From Methanobacteriota archaeon (lineage in GTDB: Archaea; Thermoplasmatota; Poseidoniia; Poseidoniales; Thalassarchaeaceae), in contig NZWD01000036.1 of assembly GCA_002698225.1 (NCBI GenBank), positions 26,575 through 63,961 of the forward strand: a DNA stretch of 37,387 bases. Reading direction: 5' to 3'. Below, piece by piece: positions 1-8,882 of the stretch (position 1 is the first letter of the stretch; each line of letters starts with the position of its first letter). A model generated the notes under the pieces. The model searched no databases. It was not told where the DNA came from and saw only the letters and a program-made list of their open reading frames with translations. The position numbers and the translations under genes are program-made.

Positions 1-3000
1 TTCCCAGCCAAGTTCAACGGCACGGTAAACTGGCTGGATCCGGTTCAAGGAGTGTTCATGCCGGCTACAGACCTGCCAGTGCAGGTGCATATCGAATGGA
101 CAAGAAATGGAACCTCGGCCATCGAGACAATCGATGTCCTGACCGATGATGATGGCGATTTCATCGTTGGGCAGTTCCTGTTCCCTGAGGATATACATGT
201 AGGTGACAACACGACCTACATTGTCTATGCAGAGGTTACTGAGATGTTCATCCACGATGGCTCTTCCACCGAGCCAGTACCTGTGGAGGTTCGCGCTAAC
301 ACCACAATAGACTATGTCGCTTGGACCTACTTCCGCAGCGACGAACAGCCTCTGTTCGTGGACTTCAAGGTTCACTACACGGCTGATTGGGAGAGGGGGA
401 TATTCGGGAACAGATTGACCCACTCCCCAGTCTCATTCACCATCAGTGGAGGCATCTTTGGCAACTCCACTCATCCAACGATTTTTGACGGCTACGGATA
501 TGGCTATCGCGCTGATTCAGGAGGGTGGATTTCTCTGACCTTCGTTCAGACTAGCGGTTCGCAGGGTGTCTGGAAGCAGGTTCAATGGAACTCCACGATG
601 GATAATGGCCTCGGAAAGGTGCCAGGAGGTTACGAAGAGATAGTTTGGAACAACTTCTCCAAGACTCACAATATCGTCGACCGCTACAACTACACTAACA
701 CCAGCCTACCAATCGGTGATTACGCGTTCGTAGGGTACTCCAGACCTGATTTAGGGGCTGAGTGGCCCTGGCCATATCTAGAGGGTTCCAACACCGACAG
801 TTTCGCAATCAGATCGATGCACAGGATGTATGTTGAGGCCGAGATAATCACTCCGTCTATACGTCCAGTCTACTTCTGGGATTCAACCCAGTTCACCGGG
901 TCTTCATTCGGAGCATGGAGGGCACTATTCCATTCGCCTTCCCTAGCAAACGCGGGCATCTCCTACTCGGACGCGAACCTAGGAAAGCCATACCCGATGC
1001 TGTGGGACGGCACGCCCGGAGGACTGACAGGCCAGGCTGCCACACTCAGGCCATTCCTGTCTTCCAACGGAACGCATTGGTTCATCGCGATGCAGAATGG
1101 CGGTGATTTCAATGTCCCACCTTGCGGCCCGGTTGACCCACTCGATCCTGATAGCCCAGTGCGTTGTGAGATAGTGCCTGAGATGTTCACAGGTGAGGAA
1201 CTGCGTGTCATTGGAACCGTGTGGAACCGCACCATGACGCCTTGGCCGTTCGATCCAATGGCACTGCAGGTCGATGTTGATCGCAACGGTGTATTCGCTG
1301 GGTCTCAGGAGACTGGCTACGCCCGCGTACCTCAGATGATTAACGGAGAAGCGACTTTCGATTACAATTGGACCTGGTACTCTCAGTACTCGGCCGGTGT
1401 GTTCGGAATCAGGGCCGACTTCACGAACTCGAACTACTACTTCACCGGAAACCAGACTTCTGTACTAGCACCTACAGGTGCTTATGTCAATGTCTCAGTG
1501 ATTGGTACGACCGATTTCCAACTGAACAACATTCCACGACTCTATCGCGGTCAGAATACGACCATAGAGGCGAGACTGATTGACAATGCATACCAACCAG
1601 TAAGAAACGCCCCAATCAACTTCACATGGTCAGCAGATGGCACCAATAGCATCGCTGTGACTAATCAAAACGGAGTGTTCACAGTCAACCTGACAATAGA
1701 TGAACAGCACGATTTAGGCAACTTTACTCTGAGTTACTCATATCCTGGCGACCCTATACGTCAGGCAAGCTCGACCGAGATTAGCCTCTGGGTCGTATCT
1801 AGGACCCTGATTACACTGCAGAGCGCTACTTCAGGCGCTTTGAGCAGTGGAGATATATGGCAAATTTCAGCTCAGATTACTGATGATAATCGAACACCTG
1901 ATCCAACACTGTTCGATTCGGGACAGGCATTGGATGGATGCGGCGAGAATGGAGGAGAGGTACTGATTATCTTCGAGGGAACCGACTTCGAGGACCGTAC
2001 CCACAGGCAAATCGTCGAGACGACATGCCCTAGCGCCGGCTCAATCTACCACGATATTTCACTGGACCCACAATTGCTCCGTGACGACCCCGATTCGTTC
2101 CTCCCCGATGGTTTTGGTCCCGTGAATGTGATTATCAGATTTGGAGAGAACTTGCCTAACGAAGGATGCGAACCGATTGAGGATGATATGCTGAGGACTT
2201 CGGGTGCTTGGGATCCGTGCTCTCAGATACTCAATAGTGAGCACTTCCGCAAGGTACTCCAATTCAACACCCAGGGCTTCTATCTAATTGGCCGCACTAG
2301 TCTGGCTGTGGACGACCAAATTGTCTACACCTCGGAGATCGACCAGACAACTGGCCAACCGATAGACAAGCCGATGGTAATCACCGGACAGCTACTGGAC
2401 GAGTTGGGTAGCAACCTTTCATTCAGACCAATTCGCGTTGAGTACCAGATGCTGAACATGGAGACTGGAAGCCAAGTCTGCATCCCAGGAACTACCGATT
2501 CAAACGGCTTCTTCGAGATTATCTGCCCGTTAACTGGAGTGGAGGCCGGGCAGGCCATGGTTACTGTATCCTACAATCCATACGAGAGCATGGATAACTG
2601 GAGGTACAAGCCGACAAACATCACCAAGATCTTCCCGGTCTTCTCTAATTCGACGATGTTGATTCAGGAAGTCGGACCGTTCAGGACCGATGTGGATTCC
2701 TACACCTTCGCCAACGGTTCGGTATTCCCAGTGTTGTATCTGAAGGAGTCTTTCCATCTTGAGGCTATACTGACTCAGACCAATGGTAATCCAATCGGAG
2801 GTAAGTGTCTGAATATCTACTTGGATCCAGAGACCAACACGCGTCCAGTTGCCACCGCTACCACGATGGATGGCACTGGTGAGATTGATTGGTTCTCAGG
2901 CGATCCGGAGGACAACCCGAGCCGTAGAGGGGTCGAGCCCAACGGCGACCAATTGGAAGGATTCAGAACCGTTAGAGTGGCCTACGAGCCAGACAAAGAG

Positions 3001-4062
3001 TTACCAGGAGGCTGCCGAGCTGAGACTATCCCAGTTGTCAATGGCTCTTTCATGGATGTCGAAGTACTGGTCCGCAGCAGAGTGGATATTCTGCTCAAGG
3101 ATCATTGGTCAAACTCTGCAGGTTATCAGCCAGGGGATGAGATAACTGGCGCTGTGACGATTCTGCGTGATCGACTCGATCTCTCTGTAGAGGGACAGAC
3201 GGTGGTCTTCACCTTCCAGTACTGGAACGGTACTGGATGGGTAACAGGCTTCCCTCCCGAATACGCTGTTTCCAACGAGCAGGGTACAGCCAATTTTTCC
3301 TTCATCTATGAGGGTAAGAACATTCCCGGCGAGCTTGAATGCGAATCAACATCGACCGCACCTTGTGCCATTGATGGGAGATGGAGAGTGCTGGTACACT
3401 TCCTCGATACACAGTTCTTTGTCGAGGAGTTCCTGAATAGCACCCCACTAATCTTCCTCGGCGACGAGCTGGTAAGTGAGCAGACTAGTTTCTTCACTGC
3501 GAGAGTAACTGTCGTGCTGCTAATCGCACTGTCATTCGCTCTCCTGATTGGCGCGATAATGTATCGCAATTACGCTGAGCGCCGACGCATTGAGATAATC
3601 CGTGGAATTTTGACGGACTCACTGATGTCGCTGAAGGCGTCTAACGACTACATTCAGACCATCTTCAACTGCTACAAGGATCTAGTACGCTTCTTCAGGA
3701 GCAGAGGTGCCATGAAGAAGGTCTACGAGACAACCAGGGAGTTCGAGGACGCCATCAACTTGATGCTTGGTGGAATTGCTCCGCCTGAGGACTTAGATGA
3801 GTTCTTCTCAATCTTTGAGGAGGCTCGTTACTCAGACCACGAGATAGGTGCTGACCAGCGTGACCGCGCGATAGCAACCCTCCAATCAATAGTCAACCAT
3901 CTGACAGCCTCTCTAGGAGACTCAATGCTTAACAGGACTCTAAGTGGCGAATCTGGCCTCTATGGCACGGTTACCAAGGCAGGGCAGTTCGTAGACTCAG
4001 AGGGTGAGACCAGGCTAGCAGGTACTGACGAGGACAACCAGAACGACGGCTTCCGAATCTGA
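1..4062 (+). CDS. Giant membrane-anchored surface protein with Ig-like repeats and cytoplasmic DUF4129-like tail (5' end missing)
   Basis: The frame is open from the first base, so the true start lies upstream; the ATG at 52 is probably internal. About 1150 residues of extracellular, beta-rich sequence hold more than a dozen N-x-S/T sequons and repeated blocks of the kind seen in Ig-like or carboxypeptidase-regulatory-like domains (for example YRGQNTTIEARLID, then RNAPINFTWSADG). One hydrophobic segment (VTVVLLIALSFALLIGAIMY, near codon 1170 of the window frame) is followed by basic residues and then by about 150 cytoplasmic residues. These contain TTREFEDAIN and EEARYSDHEIGADQRDRA, which match the pattern of DUF4129, the domain found at the C-terminus of many transglutaminase-like membrane proteins. 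No transglutaminase core is visible in the part present. A cell-surface or envelope role is inferred; the ligand is unknown. The DUF4129 assignment is from memory of the motif, moderately sure. Confidence 0.8.
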   Translation, partial: FPAKFNGTVNWLDPVQGVFMPATDLPVQVHIEWTRNGTSAIETIDVLTDDDGDFIVGQFLFPEDIHVGDNTTYIVYAEVTEMFIHDGSSTEPVPVEVRANTTIDYVAWTYFRSDEQPLFVDFKVHYTADWERGIFGNRLTHSPVSFTISGGIFGNSTHPTIFDGYGYGYRADSGGWISLTFVQTSGSQGVWKQVQWNSTMDNGLGKVPGGYEEIVWNNFSKTHNIVDRYNYTNTSLPIGDYAFVGYSRPDLGAEWPWPYLEGSNTDSFAIRSMHRMYVEAEIITPSIRPVYFWDSTQFTGSSFGAWRALFHSPSLANAGISYSDANLGKPYPMLWDGTPGGLTGQAATLRPFLSSNGTHWFIAMQNGGDFNVPPCGPVDPLDPDSPVRCEIVPEMFTGEELRVIGTVWNRTMTPWPFDPMALQVDVDRNGVFAGSQETGYARVPQMINGEATFDYNWTWYSQYSAGVFGIRADFTNSNYYFTGNQTSVLAPTGAYVNVSVIGTTDFQLNNIPRLYRGQNTTIEARLIDNAYQPVRNAPINFTWSADGTNSIAVTNQNGVFTVNLTIDEQHDLGNFTLSYSYPGDPIRQASSTEISLWVVSRTLITLQSATSGALSSGDIWQISAQITDDNRTPDPTLFDSGQALDGCGENGGEVLIIFEGTDFEDRTHRQIVETTCPSAGSIYHDISLDPQLLRDDPDSFLPDGFGPVNVIIRFGENLPNEGCEPIEDDMLRTSGAWDPCSQILNSEHFRKVLQFNTQGFYLIGRTSLAVDDQIVYTSEIDQTTGQPIDKPMVITGQLLDELGSNLSFRPIRVEYQMLNMETGSQVCIPGTTDSNGFFEIICPLTGVEAGQAMVTVSYNPYESMDNWRYKPTNITKIFPVFSNSTMLIQEVGPFRTDVDSYTFANGSVFPVLYLKESFHLEAILTQTNGNPIGGKCLNIYLDPETNTRPVATATTMDGTGEIDWFSGDPEDNPSRRGVEPNGDQLEGFRTVRVAYEPDKELPGGCRAETIPVVNGSFMDVEVLVRSRVDILLKDHWSNSAGYQPGDEITGAVTILRDRLDLSVEGQTVVFTFQYWNGTGWVTGFPPEYAVSNEQGTANFSFIYEGKNIPGELECESTSTAPCAIDGRWRVLVHFLDTQFFVEEFLNSTPLIFLGDELVSEQTSFFTARVTVVLLIALSFALLIGAIMYRNYAERRRIEIIRGILTDSLMSLKASNDYIQTIFNCYKDLVRFFRSRGAMKKVYETTREFEDAINLMLGGIAPPEDLDEFFSIFEEARYSDHEIGADQRDRAIATLQSIVNHLTASLGDSMLNRTLSGESGLYGTVTKAGQFVDSEGETRLAGTDEDNQNDGFRI

Positions 4063-4066
4063 TTCG

Positions 4067-4083
4067 GACCCTTCTAAAGGGTC
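4067..4083 (+). terminator. Hairpin after the surface-protein gene
   Basis: GACCCTT-CTA-AAGGGTC is a perfect 7-bp stem with a 3-base loop, starting five bases after the stop codon. No long T tract follows. A second short hairpin (CGCCCC-TAT-GGGGCG, 4108-4122) lies further down in the same 123-base gap. Termination or 3'-end processing is inferred. Confidence 0.45.
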
Positions 4084-4185
4084 TGACAGCACAACGGCGT
4101 AAGCTATCGCCCCTATGGGGCGTCCCGCAGCATTCATAACAGCGACTTAGGTGGCGGCGCTACCCGAGAACGTCGAGGGAGTCAT

Positions 4186-4551
4186 ATGAGTAAGAACACG
4201 AGAAAGACCAACCCATCCCTAGTCAGCCTAATTGGCGACTTGAAGGATCAAAGCAGGTCATCCGGTTCAGCACTGTGGCGAGACGTAGCTGCTAGGCTCG
4301 AGAGAAGCCGTAGCAATTGGGCAGAACCGAACCTAAGCCGACTGTCAAGGCACGCCGCCGATGAGGATACAGTCCTCGTCCCTGGCAAGCTTCTGGGCAG
4401 CGGAGAGATCTCGGGTAAGCCAAGCGTCGCCGCATACAGTGTTAGTACTGGAGCCCGCTTGAAGATAGAAGCAGCCGGAGGTCGAGTGATGACCATCCGC
4501 GAACTAATGAAAGAGAACCCGAATGGAAAGGGGGTGAGGATACTTGGCTGA
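4186..4551 (+). CDS. rpl18e: 50S ribosomal protein L18e (eL18)
   Basis: This is a large-subunit ribosomal protein specific to archaea and eukaryotes, 121 residues, the usual archaeal length. The family pattern is clear: an N-terminal KTNPSLVSLIGDLKDQS stretch, then WRDVAARLERSR, VLVPGKLLGSGE, and a C-terminal [24 protein letters not shown]. The ATG at 4186 follows a Shine-Dalgarno-like GAGGGAG. The gene heads the conserved archaeal order L18e-L13-S9-RpoN and overlaps rpl13 by 8 bases, so it is translated as part of one operon. The promoter should lie in 4084-4185, where TTCATAA near 4133 is a weak TATA candidate. Confidence 0.95.
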   Translation: MSKNTRKTNPSLVSLIGDLKDQSRSSGSALWRDVAARLERSRSNWAEPNLSRLSRHAADEDTVLVPGKLLGSGEISGKPSVAAYSVSTGARLKIEAAGGRVMTIRELMKENPNGKGVRILG

Positions 4552-5029
4552 GGCTGGAACACTTGTTTACGATGCTAGAGACAAAATTCTCGGCCGCCTT
4601 GCCAGCCATGTAGCCAAGCAGTTGATTTCAGCCCGAAAGGATGGGCGCGAGCAACGAGTCATAATCTACAATGCGGAGCATGCAATAGTCTCTGGACCTA
4701 GGACTCAAGTCCTGTCTAGATATGACCATAAATACAAACTCAACCATGCGAGAAAGGGCCCATTCTTCCCCCGTATGCCGGACCAAATACTCAAGCGAAC
4801 CGTCCGTGGCATGCTTCCTTATCAGAAGAATAGCAGCGGTAGGGGTGCTTTGCGAGATTTGAGAATACTGATTGGTCGGCCGACAAACATCTCCGAGGAA
4901 GAGTTGCCTGAGGGGCACGCATGGGGAGAGACTGATTCAATTGAGCGACCCCTCCCCCTCAAGTTCGTCCGTCTGGGCGAGATAAGCTCATCACTGGGTG
5001 CCGATGCAACTCGATGGGAAGGTGAGTGA
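4544..5029 (+). CDS. rpl13: 50S ribosomal protein L13 (uL13)
   Basis: Universal large-subunit protein, 161 residues, close to the archaeal norm. Recognisable segments are [19 protein letters not shown] at the N-terminus, [13 protein letters not shown], and [24 protein letters not shown] in the middle. The TTG at 4544 is chosen as start because it places the family N-terminus correctly and because GGTGAGGA lies a few bases upstream, inside the end of rpl18e. The 8-base overlap with rpl18e and the overlap of its stop with the start region of rps9 point to tight translational coupling. Confidence 0.95.
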   Translation: MAEAGTLVYDARDKILGRLASHVAKQLISARKDGREQRVIIYNAEHAIVSGPRTQVLSRYDHKYKLNHARKGPFFPRMPDQILKRTVRGMLPYQKNSSGRGALRDLRILIGRPTNISEEELPEGHAWGETDSIERPLPLKFVRLGEISSSLGADATRWEGE

Positions 5030-5031
5030 GT

Positions 5032-5472
5032 ATGCCACGCAAATCCAAGCGTAAGGTTTCCGTAAACACCAGCGGCAAGCGCAAAACCGCAATCGCCCGC
5101 GCCACTGTCCGCAAGGGCAAGGGACGCGTCAGAGTGAACAGCAAACCCATCCACATCATGGAGCCCGAACTGGCTAGGCGCAAAGCCATCGAACCAGTTC
5201 AAATCGCAGAGGCGATGAATCGCCTAGCTGATGCTGATGTGGTGGTTGATGTCCAAGGTGGCGGCCAGATGGGACAGGTCGACGCTATCCGTACAGCAAT
5301 CGCACGCGGTCTTGTGAAGTGGAACGGGGGCGCAGAGGGTGACGACGAGGAACTCCGTGATGAGTACATCAGATTCGACCGTAGTCTGCTAGTGAACGAC
5401 CCCCGTAGGAAGGAACCCAAGCATCAAATGGGGCGTGGCGCTCGCAAGAAGTGGCAGAAGTCGTACAGGTGA
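5032..5472 (+). CDS. rps9: 30S ribosomal protein S9 (uS9)
   Basis: Universal small-subunit protein that contacts the P-site tRNA through its basic C-terminus. Family features are [23 protein letters not shown] near the start, [20 protein letters not shown] in the middle, and the C-terminal [24 protein letters not shown] ending in the conserved K-S-Y-R. I prefer the ATG at 5032 over the GTG at 5026: GGTGA at 5021-5025 sits six bases before it, a good spacing, and it gives a normal MPRKSKRK start. The length is 146 residues, within the archaeal range. The gene overlaps or abuts its neighbours on both sides. Confidence 0.95.
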   Translation: MPRKSKRKVSVNTSGKRKTAIARATVRKGKGRVRVNSKPIHIMEPELARRKAIEPVQIAEAMNRLADADVVVDVQGGGQMGQVDAIRTAIARGLVKWNGGAEGDDEELRDEYIRFDRSLLVNDPRRKEPKHQMGRGARKKWQKSYR

Positions 5473-5476
5473 TTAC

Positions 5477-5683
5477 ATGCTTATACCAGTCAGATGTTGG
5501 AGTTGTGGAAAGGTAATCGCTCATGTCTATGAGCAGTACAAGGAAGCCGTAGAGGCCGGTGGAGACTCAGATCAAGCCCTAGATGATCTAGGTTTGGAGA
5601 GGTATTGCTGCAGAAGGATGTTTGTCGGCCATGTCGATCTAGTGGACGAGGTCGCTCCTTTCAGTATCGCTAGGGAAATTTGA
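5477..5683 (+). CDS. rpoN: DNA-directed RNA polymerase subunit N (Rpb10 homologue)
   Basis: Small zinc-binding subunit of archaeal RNA polymerase that helps hold the Rpo3/Rpo11 and Rpo2 subunits together. The 68-residue product starts MLIPVRCWSCGKVI and later has LERYCCRRMFVGHVDL. This gives the classic C-x2-C near the N-terminus paired with the C-C-R-R motif. The ATG at 5477 is preceded by GGTGA formed from the end of rps9, whose stop is four bases upstream. The usual archaeal continuation (rpoK, eno, rps2) is absent: a tRNA gene comes next. Confidence 0.95.
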   Translation: MLIPVRCWSCGKVIAHVYEQYKEAVEAGGDSDQALDDLGLERYCCRRMFVGHVDLVDEVAPFSIAREI

Positions 5684-5732
5684 GAGTCCGACAGGGCTTT
5701 GACCGACCACTTTCTCGCTTTGAGAGCCCAAG

Positions 5733-5810
5733 GGGCCTGTAGGTTAGTTTGGCCTATACTTCGCGGCTGGGGGTCGCGCGACCCAGGTTCAAATCCTGGC
5801 AGGCCCACCA
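5733..5810 (+). tRNA. tRNA-Pro (anticodon GGG), CCA encoded
   Basis: The acceptor stem GGGCCTG pairs with CAGGCCC, followed by discriminator A and an encoded CCA. The T arm is CCAGG-TTCAAAT-CCTGG. The anticodon stem CGCGG/TCGCG encloses a CTGGGGG loop, giving anticodon GGG. The D arm is GGT...AC with GG in the loop, and the variable loop has four bases. It sits 49 bases after rpoN and 79 bases before ligA on the same strand, so it may share a transcript with the ribosomal operon. Confidence 0.93.
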
Positions 5811-5889
5811 TTTCTCTCAGAGGCTAGATTACAGGAGTCCAAAGGACTCCTATCCGCAGGTTGAAGGCATCTGCACTACTTCGAGTACC

Positions 5890-8028
5890 ATGGCAGCGGA
5901 GCGTCCGAGCGGAGCCAGCGAGCAGGTTCTGGTGGAGTGGCTCGCAGAGCAGATTTCACACCATTCTCACCTCTACTACAACGAGGCTAGACCTAAGATT
6001 TCTGACGCTGAGTTCGATACTCTGTGGGATGAACTCAAGTCCCTTTCACCAGATCACCCGCAACTGCATAAGGTAGGTTCAGACCCTCCTCCGGGATCAA
6101 CCAAAGTTGAGCACCTGTTCCCTATGCTCAGCCTTGACAAGTCGAACACAGAAGGAGAAGTCACTCACTTTGTAGCGGAGACCACCGCCCAAGGCAACAG
6201 GTTCGTCTGTCAGCCGAAGTTAGATGGGTCAGCACTCTCACTGGAATATCGCAGAGGCAGACTAGTCCGCGCAGCTACACGCGGCAGTGGTACTAGAGGG
6301 GAGGATATCACTGCGAACGCTCGAAGAATACCAAACATTCCTGAATCACTGGATTGGGACGGAGACTGCCACATCAGAGGAGAGGTTGTCATGCCACTAG
6401 CGACATTCAGGAACAGGTATTCCGATGTTGCACCTAATCCAAGGAATCTCGCCGCCGGTTCACTCAGACAGAAGCATACTGAGGCTGGCAAGGGCAAAGC
6501 TGAGGATCTGATATTCCTAGCATATGGGGCTGAGTTTCCGAGAGATGTAGACAAACACCCTGACAGCCCAGAACCCCCAACTTTCGAGTTCGACTCCGAA
6601 TTCATCACATGGCTCCAAGAGATTGGGATCGAGGTCGCAGGGAATGAGGTTGTGGGAGGTTCTGACTCCCAAGCTACGACCGCTCAGATTATGACGGTCG
6701 TGGATAGATGGACTGAGAACAGGGATGATGCTGACTGGGAGATTGATGGAATAGTAATCAAACTGGACCTTCTGAGTAAGAGAGATTTACTCGGGATGAC
6801 CGCGCATCACCCCCGTTGGGCTTTGGCGTGGAAGTTCCCCCCCGAGGAAGCTATCAGCGTCCTGATGGATGTAGAATGGCAGACGGGCAGGACTGGTAAT
6901 GTCACTCCTGTTTCTAAGGTTGCACCTGTGGCCGTATCAGGAGTTACCGTAGAGAGCACAACGCTGCATAACAAGGGCGAGGTTGAGAGGTTAGGAATCA
7001 TGCTGGGAGATCGCGTCAGAGTAGTTCGGAGAGGAGATGTCATTCCGAAGATTACCGAGGTCCTAGGGACGGCTCAAGAATCCGATTTGAGCGGCAGGAA
7101 GCACGCTGATGGTACGCCTTTCGACGAACCTCTCCCTGTAAGGGCCACAATCACCATACCCACGCACTGCCCAAGATGCTCCTCTGACCTAGTCGAGGAC
7201 GGCGCATTCATACGATGTATGGATCTAAATTGCCCATCTCGATTGGAGCGCACTATCCTGTACTGGTGCCGCCATCTGGAGATGGACGGTATCGGAGAGA
7301 AACTCGCCGAGCAACTATGCTCGACAGGTTTGGTCAACTCACTAGCAGATCTCTACAGCCTGTCCTTAGACGATATAGCCGGACTGGAGAGGATGGCCGA
7401 GAGATCTGCAGGCAATGTAATCGACGAACTTGAAGCAAGTCGCAGCATGTCTCTCAGCACATTCCTAGCCGCTCTAGGTATGCCTAGAATCGGACCCGAG
7501 ATAGCCAGTTCAATTGCAACCGAAATAGGCAGCCTCCATAACCTGCTCGAATTGGTTAATGGGATGGATGAGGAACCAGGTCAAGATGAGGACGGGGCCC
7601 CACTGAAGTACAACGAGGCAATTTCTCGGCTAATCTCGATAGAGAGAGTCGGAGAGACCGTTGCTAGGCTGTTGCTAGAGGGCCTTTATGCCCGCACCGA
7701 GGTTGTATCGGCACTCAGTAGCGAATTAGACATCTCGGATGAGGCTGCAACTACCAGTACCGGGCCATTGGAAGGGCAGACATTCTGTATTACCGGAACT
7801 CTCTCGAGACCTAGGAAGGAGATTGCTCTGTCAATCAAGTCGATGGGTGGTAAAGTGGTGTCCTCCGTCTCTGGCAAACTGGATTTCCTAGTTGCCGGAG
7901 ACTCCTCTGGCTCCAAACTGGATAAAGCGAACAGAATGGGTGTGAGTGTACTGAATGAAATTGAACTCTCAGAGATAATCGGTCTTGACCCACCGTCAGA
8001 GAGGCAGAGCACCTTGGGTGACTTCTAA
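5890..8028 (+). CDS. ligA: NAD-dependent DNA ligase LigA
   Basis: Seals nicks in DNA using NAD+. The 712-residue protein has the full bacterial domain order: domain Ia (LYYNEARPKISDAEFDTLWDEL), adenylation domain with the nucleophile lysine in KLDG (K110), OB fold, a four-cysteine zinc finger starting at C427 (CPRCSSD...RCMDLNCPSR), helix-hairpin-helix repeats (about 450-600), and a C-terminal BRCT domain (from about 625). The ATG at 5890 gives a normal N-terminus. An upstream frame extension runs through the tRNA and is rejected. Archaea normally rely on ATP-dependent ligase; NAD-dependent ligases in archaea, as in haloarchaea, are regarded as bacterial acquisitions. The stop overlaps the convergent PAC2 gene by four bases. 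Confidence 0.96.
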   Translation: MAAERPSGASEQVLVEWLAEQISHHSHLYYNEARPKISDAEFDTLWDELKSLSPDHPQLHKVGSDPPPGSTKVEHLFPMLSLDKSNTEGEVTHFVAETTAQGNRFVCQPKLDGSALSLEYRRGRLVRAATRGSGTRGEDITANARRIPNIPESLDWDGDCHIRGEVVMPLATFRNRYSDVAPNPRNLAAGSLRQKHTEAGKGKAEDLIFLAYGAEFPRDVDKHPDSPEPPTFEFDSEFITWLQEIGIEVAGNEVVGGSDSQATTAQIMTVVDRWTENRDDADWEIDGIVIKLDLLSKRDLLGMTAHHPRWALAWKFPPEEAISVLMDVEWQTGRTGNVTPVSKVAPVAVSGVTVESTTLHNKGEVERLGIMLGDRVRVVRRGDVIPKITEVLGTAQESDLSGRKHADGTPFDEPLPVRATITIPTHCPRCSSDLVEDGAFIRCMDLNCPSRLERTILYWCRHLEMDGIGEKLAEQLCSTGLVNSLADLYSLSLDDIAGLERMAERSAGNVIDELEASRSMSLSTFLAALGMPRIGPEIASSIATEIGSLHNLLELVNGMDEEPGQDEDGAPLKYNEAISRLISIERVGETVARLLLEGLYARTEVVSALSSELDISDEAATTSTGPLEGQTFCITGTLSRPRKEIALSIKSMGGKVVSSVSGKLDFLVAGDSSGSKLDKANRMGVSVLNEIELSEIIGLDPPSERQSTLGDF

Positions 8029-8825
8029 CCGTACATCGAGCCCAGCGAGTCACCGCTATCGGCTGGTGGATTGAGGTGAACAGCCATCATCTCGCGGATT
8101 TCCCCCTCTATTCTCTGAGCCTCCTCAAGCAGAGGCTCAGGATCCAGATGTACCGCAGGAATCAAATCGTCCAAACACTCGATAATACGAGCTGCTGCCC
8201 GGGCATCGGGAAGGCCACCACCAATCGAACCCTCAGACTCAGCGAGAATGGCCATCACATCGACCCCTCTGCGCCGACTTTCCCCCATCATCACACCTGT
8301 AATGCCGCCAACAACTCCTTGCTTCAAAAGTGGAACACCGAGATCCTTGAGAGTCTTGTGGGACGCGTCCGTCGAGCCTATACCCAGAATCGTCTCATTG
8401 GTCTGGTCATCATCAAAGATGGAATGCTGCTGGCCTATTCCCTGCGCATAGGAATCAATCAGGAGAGTAGCACCAACTCCCTCTTCTTTGCACCAGTCTA
8501 GAAGGGTGTCAGCTAGTGGTAGATTCAACTCGGGCGTGACTTGGATTTCTGAGGCAATCAAGATGATCTTGTCGCACCTCTCCATGTTGCAAACCGGCTC
8601 TCCAGAGTAGAATCTCATCGGCGGCAGTGGCTTACCTTCTTGCACTAGACAAACAGGAGGCAGTTTCGGATGCCTCACCCCTCCGACTAGTTCCAACTCC
8701 AACTTGTCGACAAGGTAGTGAGCCACGATGCTGCTTACGAAACCAATTGAAGGAAAGCAACTGACAACCAGAGCACCGCTTGCGTTCAATTCAGCATCGA
8801 CTTCTACCCTAGGACCCTCGACCAT
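8025..8825 (-). CDS. PAC2-family protein (proteasome assembly chaperone-like) with C-terminal HbYX-type end
   Basis: The 266-residue protein matches the PAC2 family (archaeal PbaA/PbaB and eukaryotic Pac1/Pac2 relatives): FPSIGFVSSIVAHYLVDKL at the N-terminus, HPKLPPVCLVQ, then GIGSTDASHKTLKDLG, GGITGVMMGESRRRGVDV and PDARAAARIIECL. It is a clear paralogue of the gene at 15125-15895. Its last residues are S-M-Y-G, so the C-terminus fits hydrophobic-Tyr-any (HbYX), the tail that proteasome activators and PbaA use to dock on the 20S alpha ring. The paralogue lacks this ending. A role in proteasome assembly or activation is inferred. Its ATG is 57 bases from the divergent nuclease gene. Confidence 0.88.
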   Translation of the reverse strand: MVEGPRVEVDAELNASGALVVSCFPSIGFVSSIVAHYLVDKLELELVGGVRHPKLPPVCLVQEGKPLPPMRFYSGEPVCNMERCDKIILIASEIQVTPELNLPLADTLLDWCKEEGVGATLLIDSYAQGIGQQHSIFDDDQTNETILGIGSTDASHKTLKDLGVPLLKQGVVGGITGVMMGESRRRGVDVMAILAESEGSIGGGLPDARAAARIIECLDDLIPAVHLDPEPLLEEAQRIEGEIREMMAVHLNPPADSGDSLGSMYG

Positions 8826-8882
8826 GAGGCTGATTGATTAGACGATGGAGTTAATCGTTGTGACTCCCGGTGCCTCATCGGG

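Noticed and set aside
5749-5889. Upstream extension of the ligA reading frame
   Set aside because: It runs through tRNA-Pro and adds residues unlike any LigA N-terminus; ATG 5890 fits the family.
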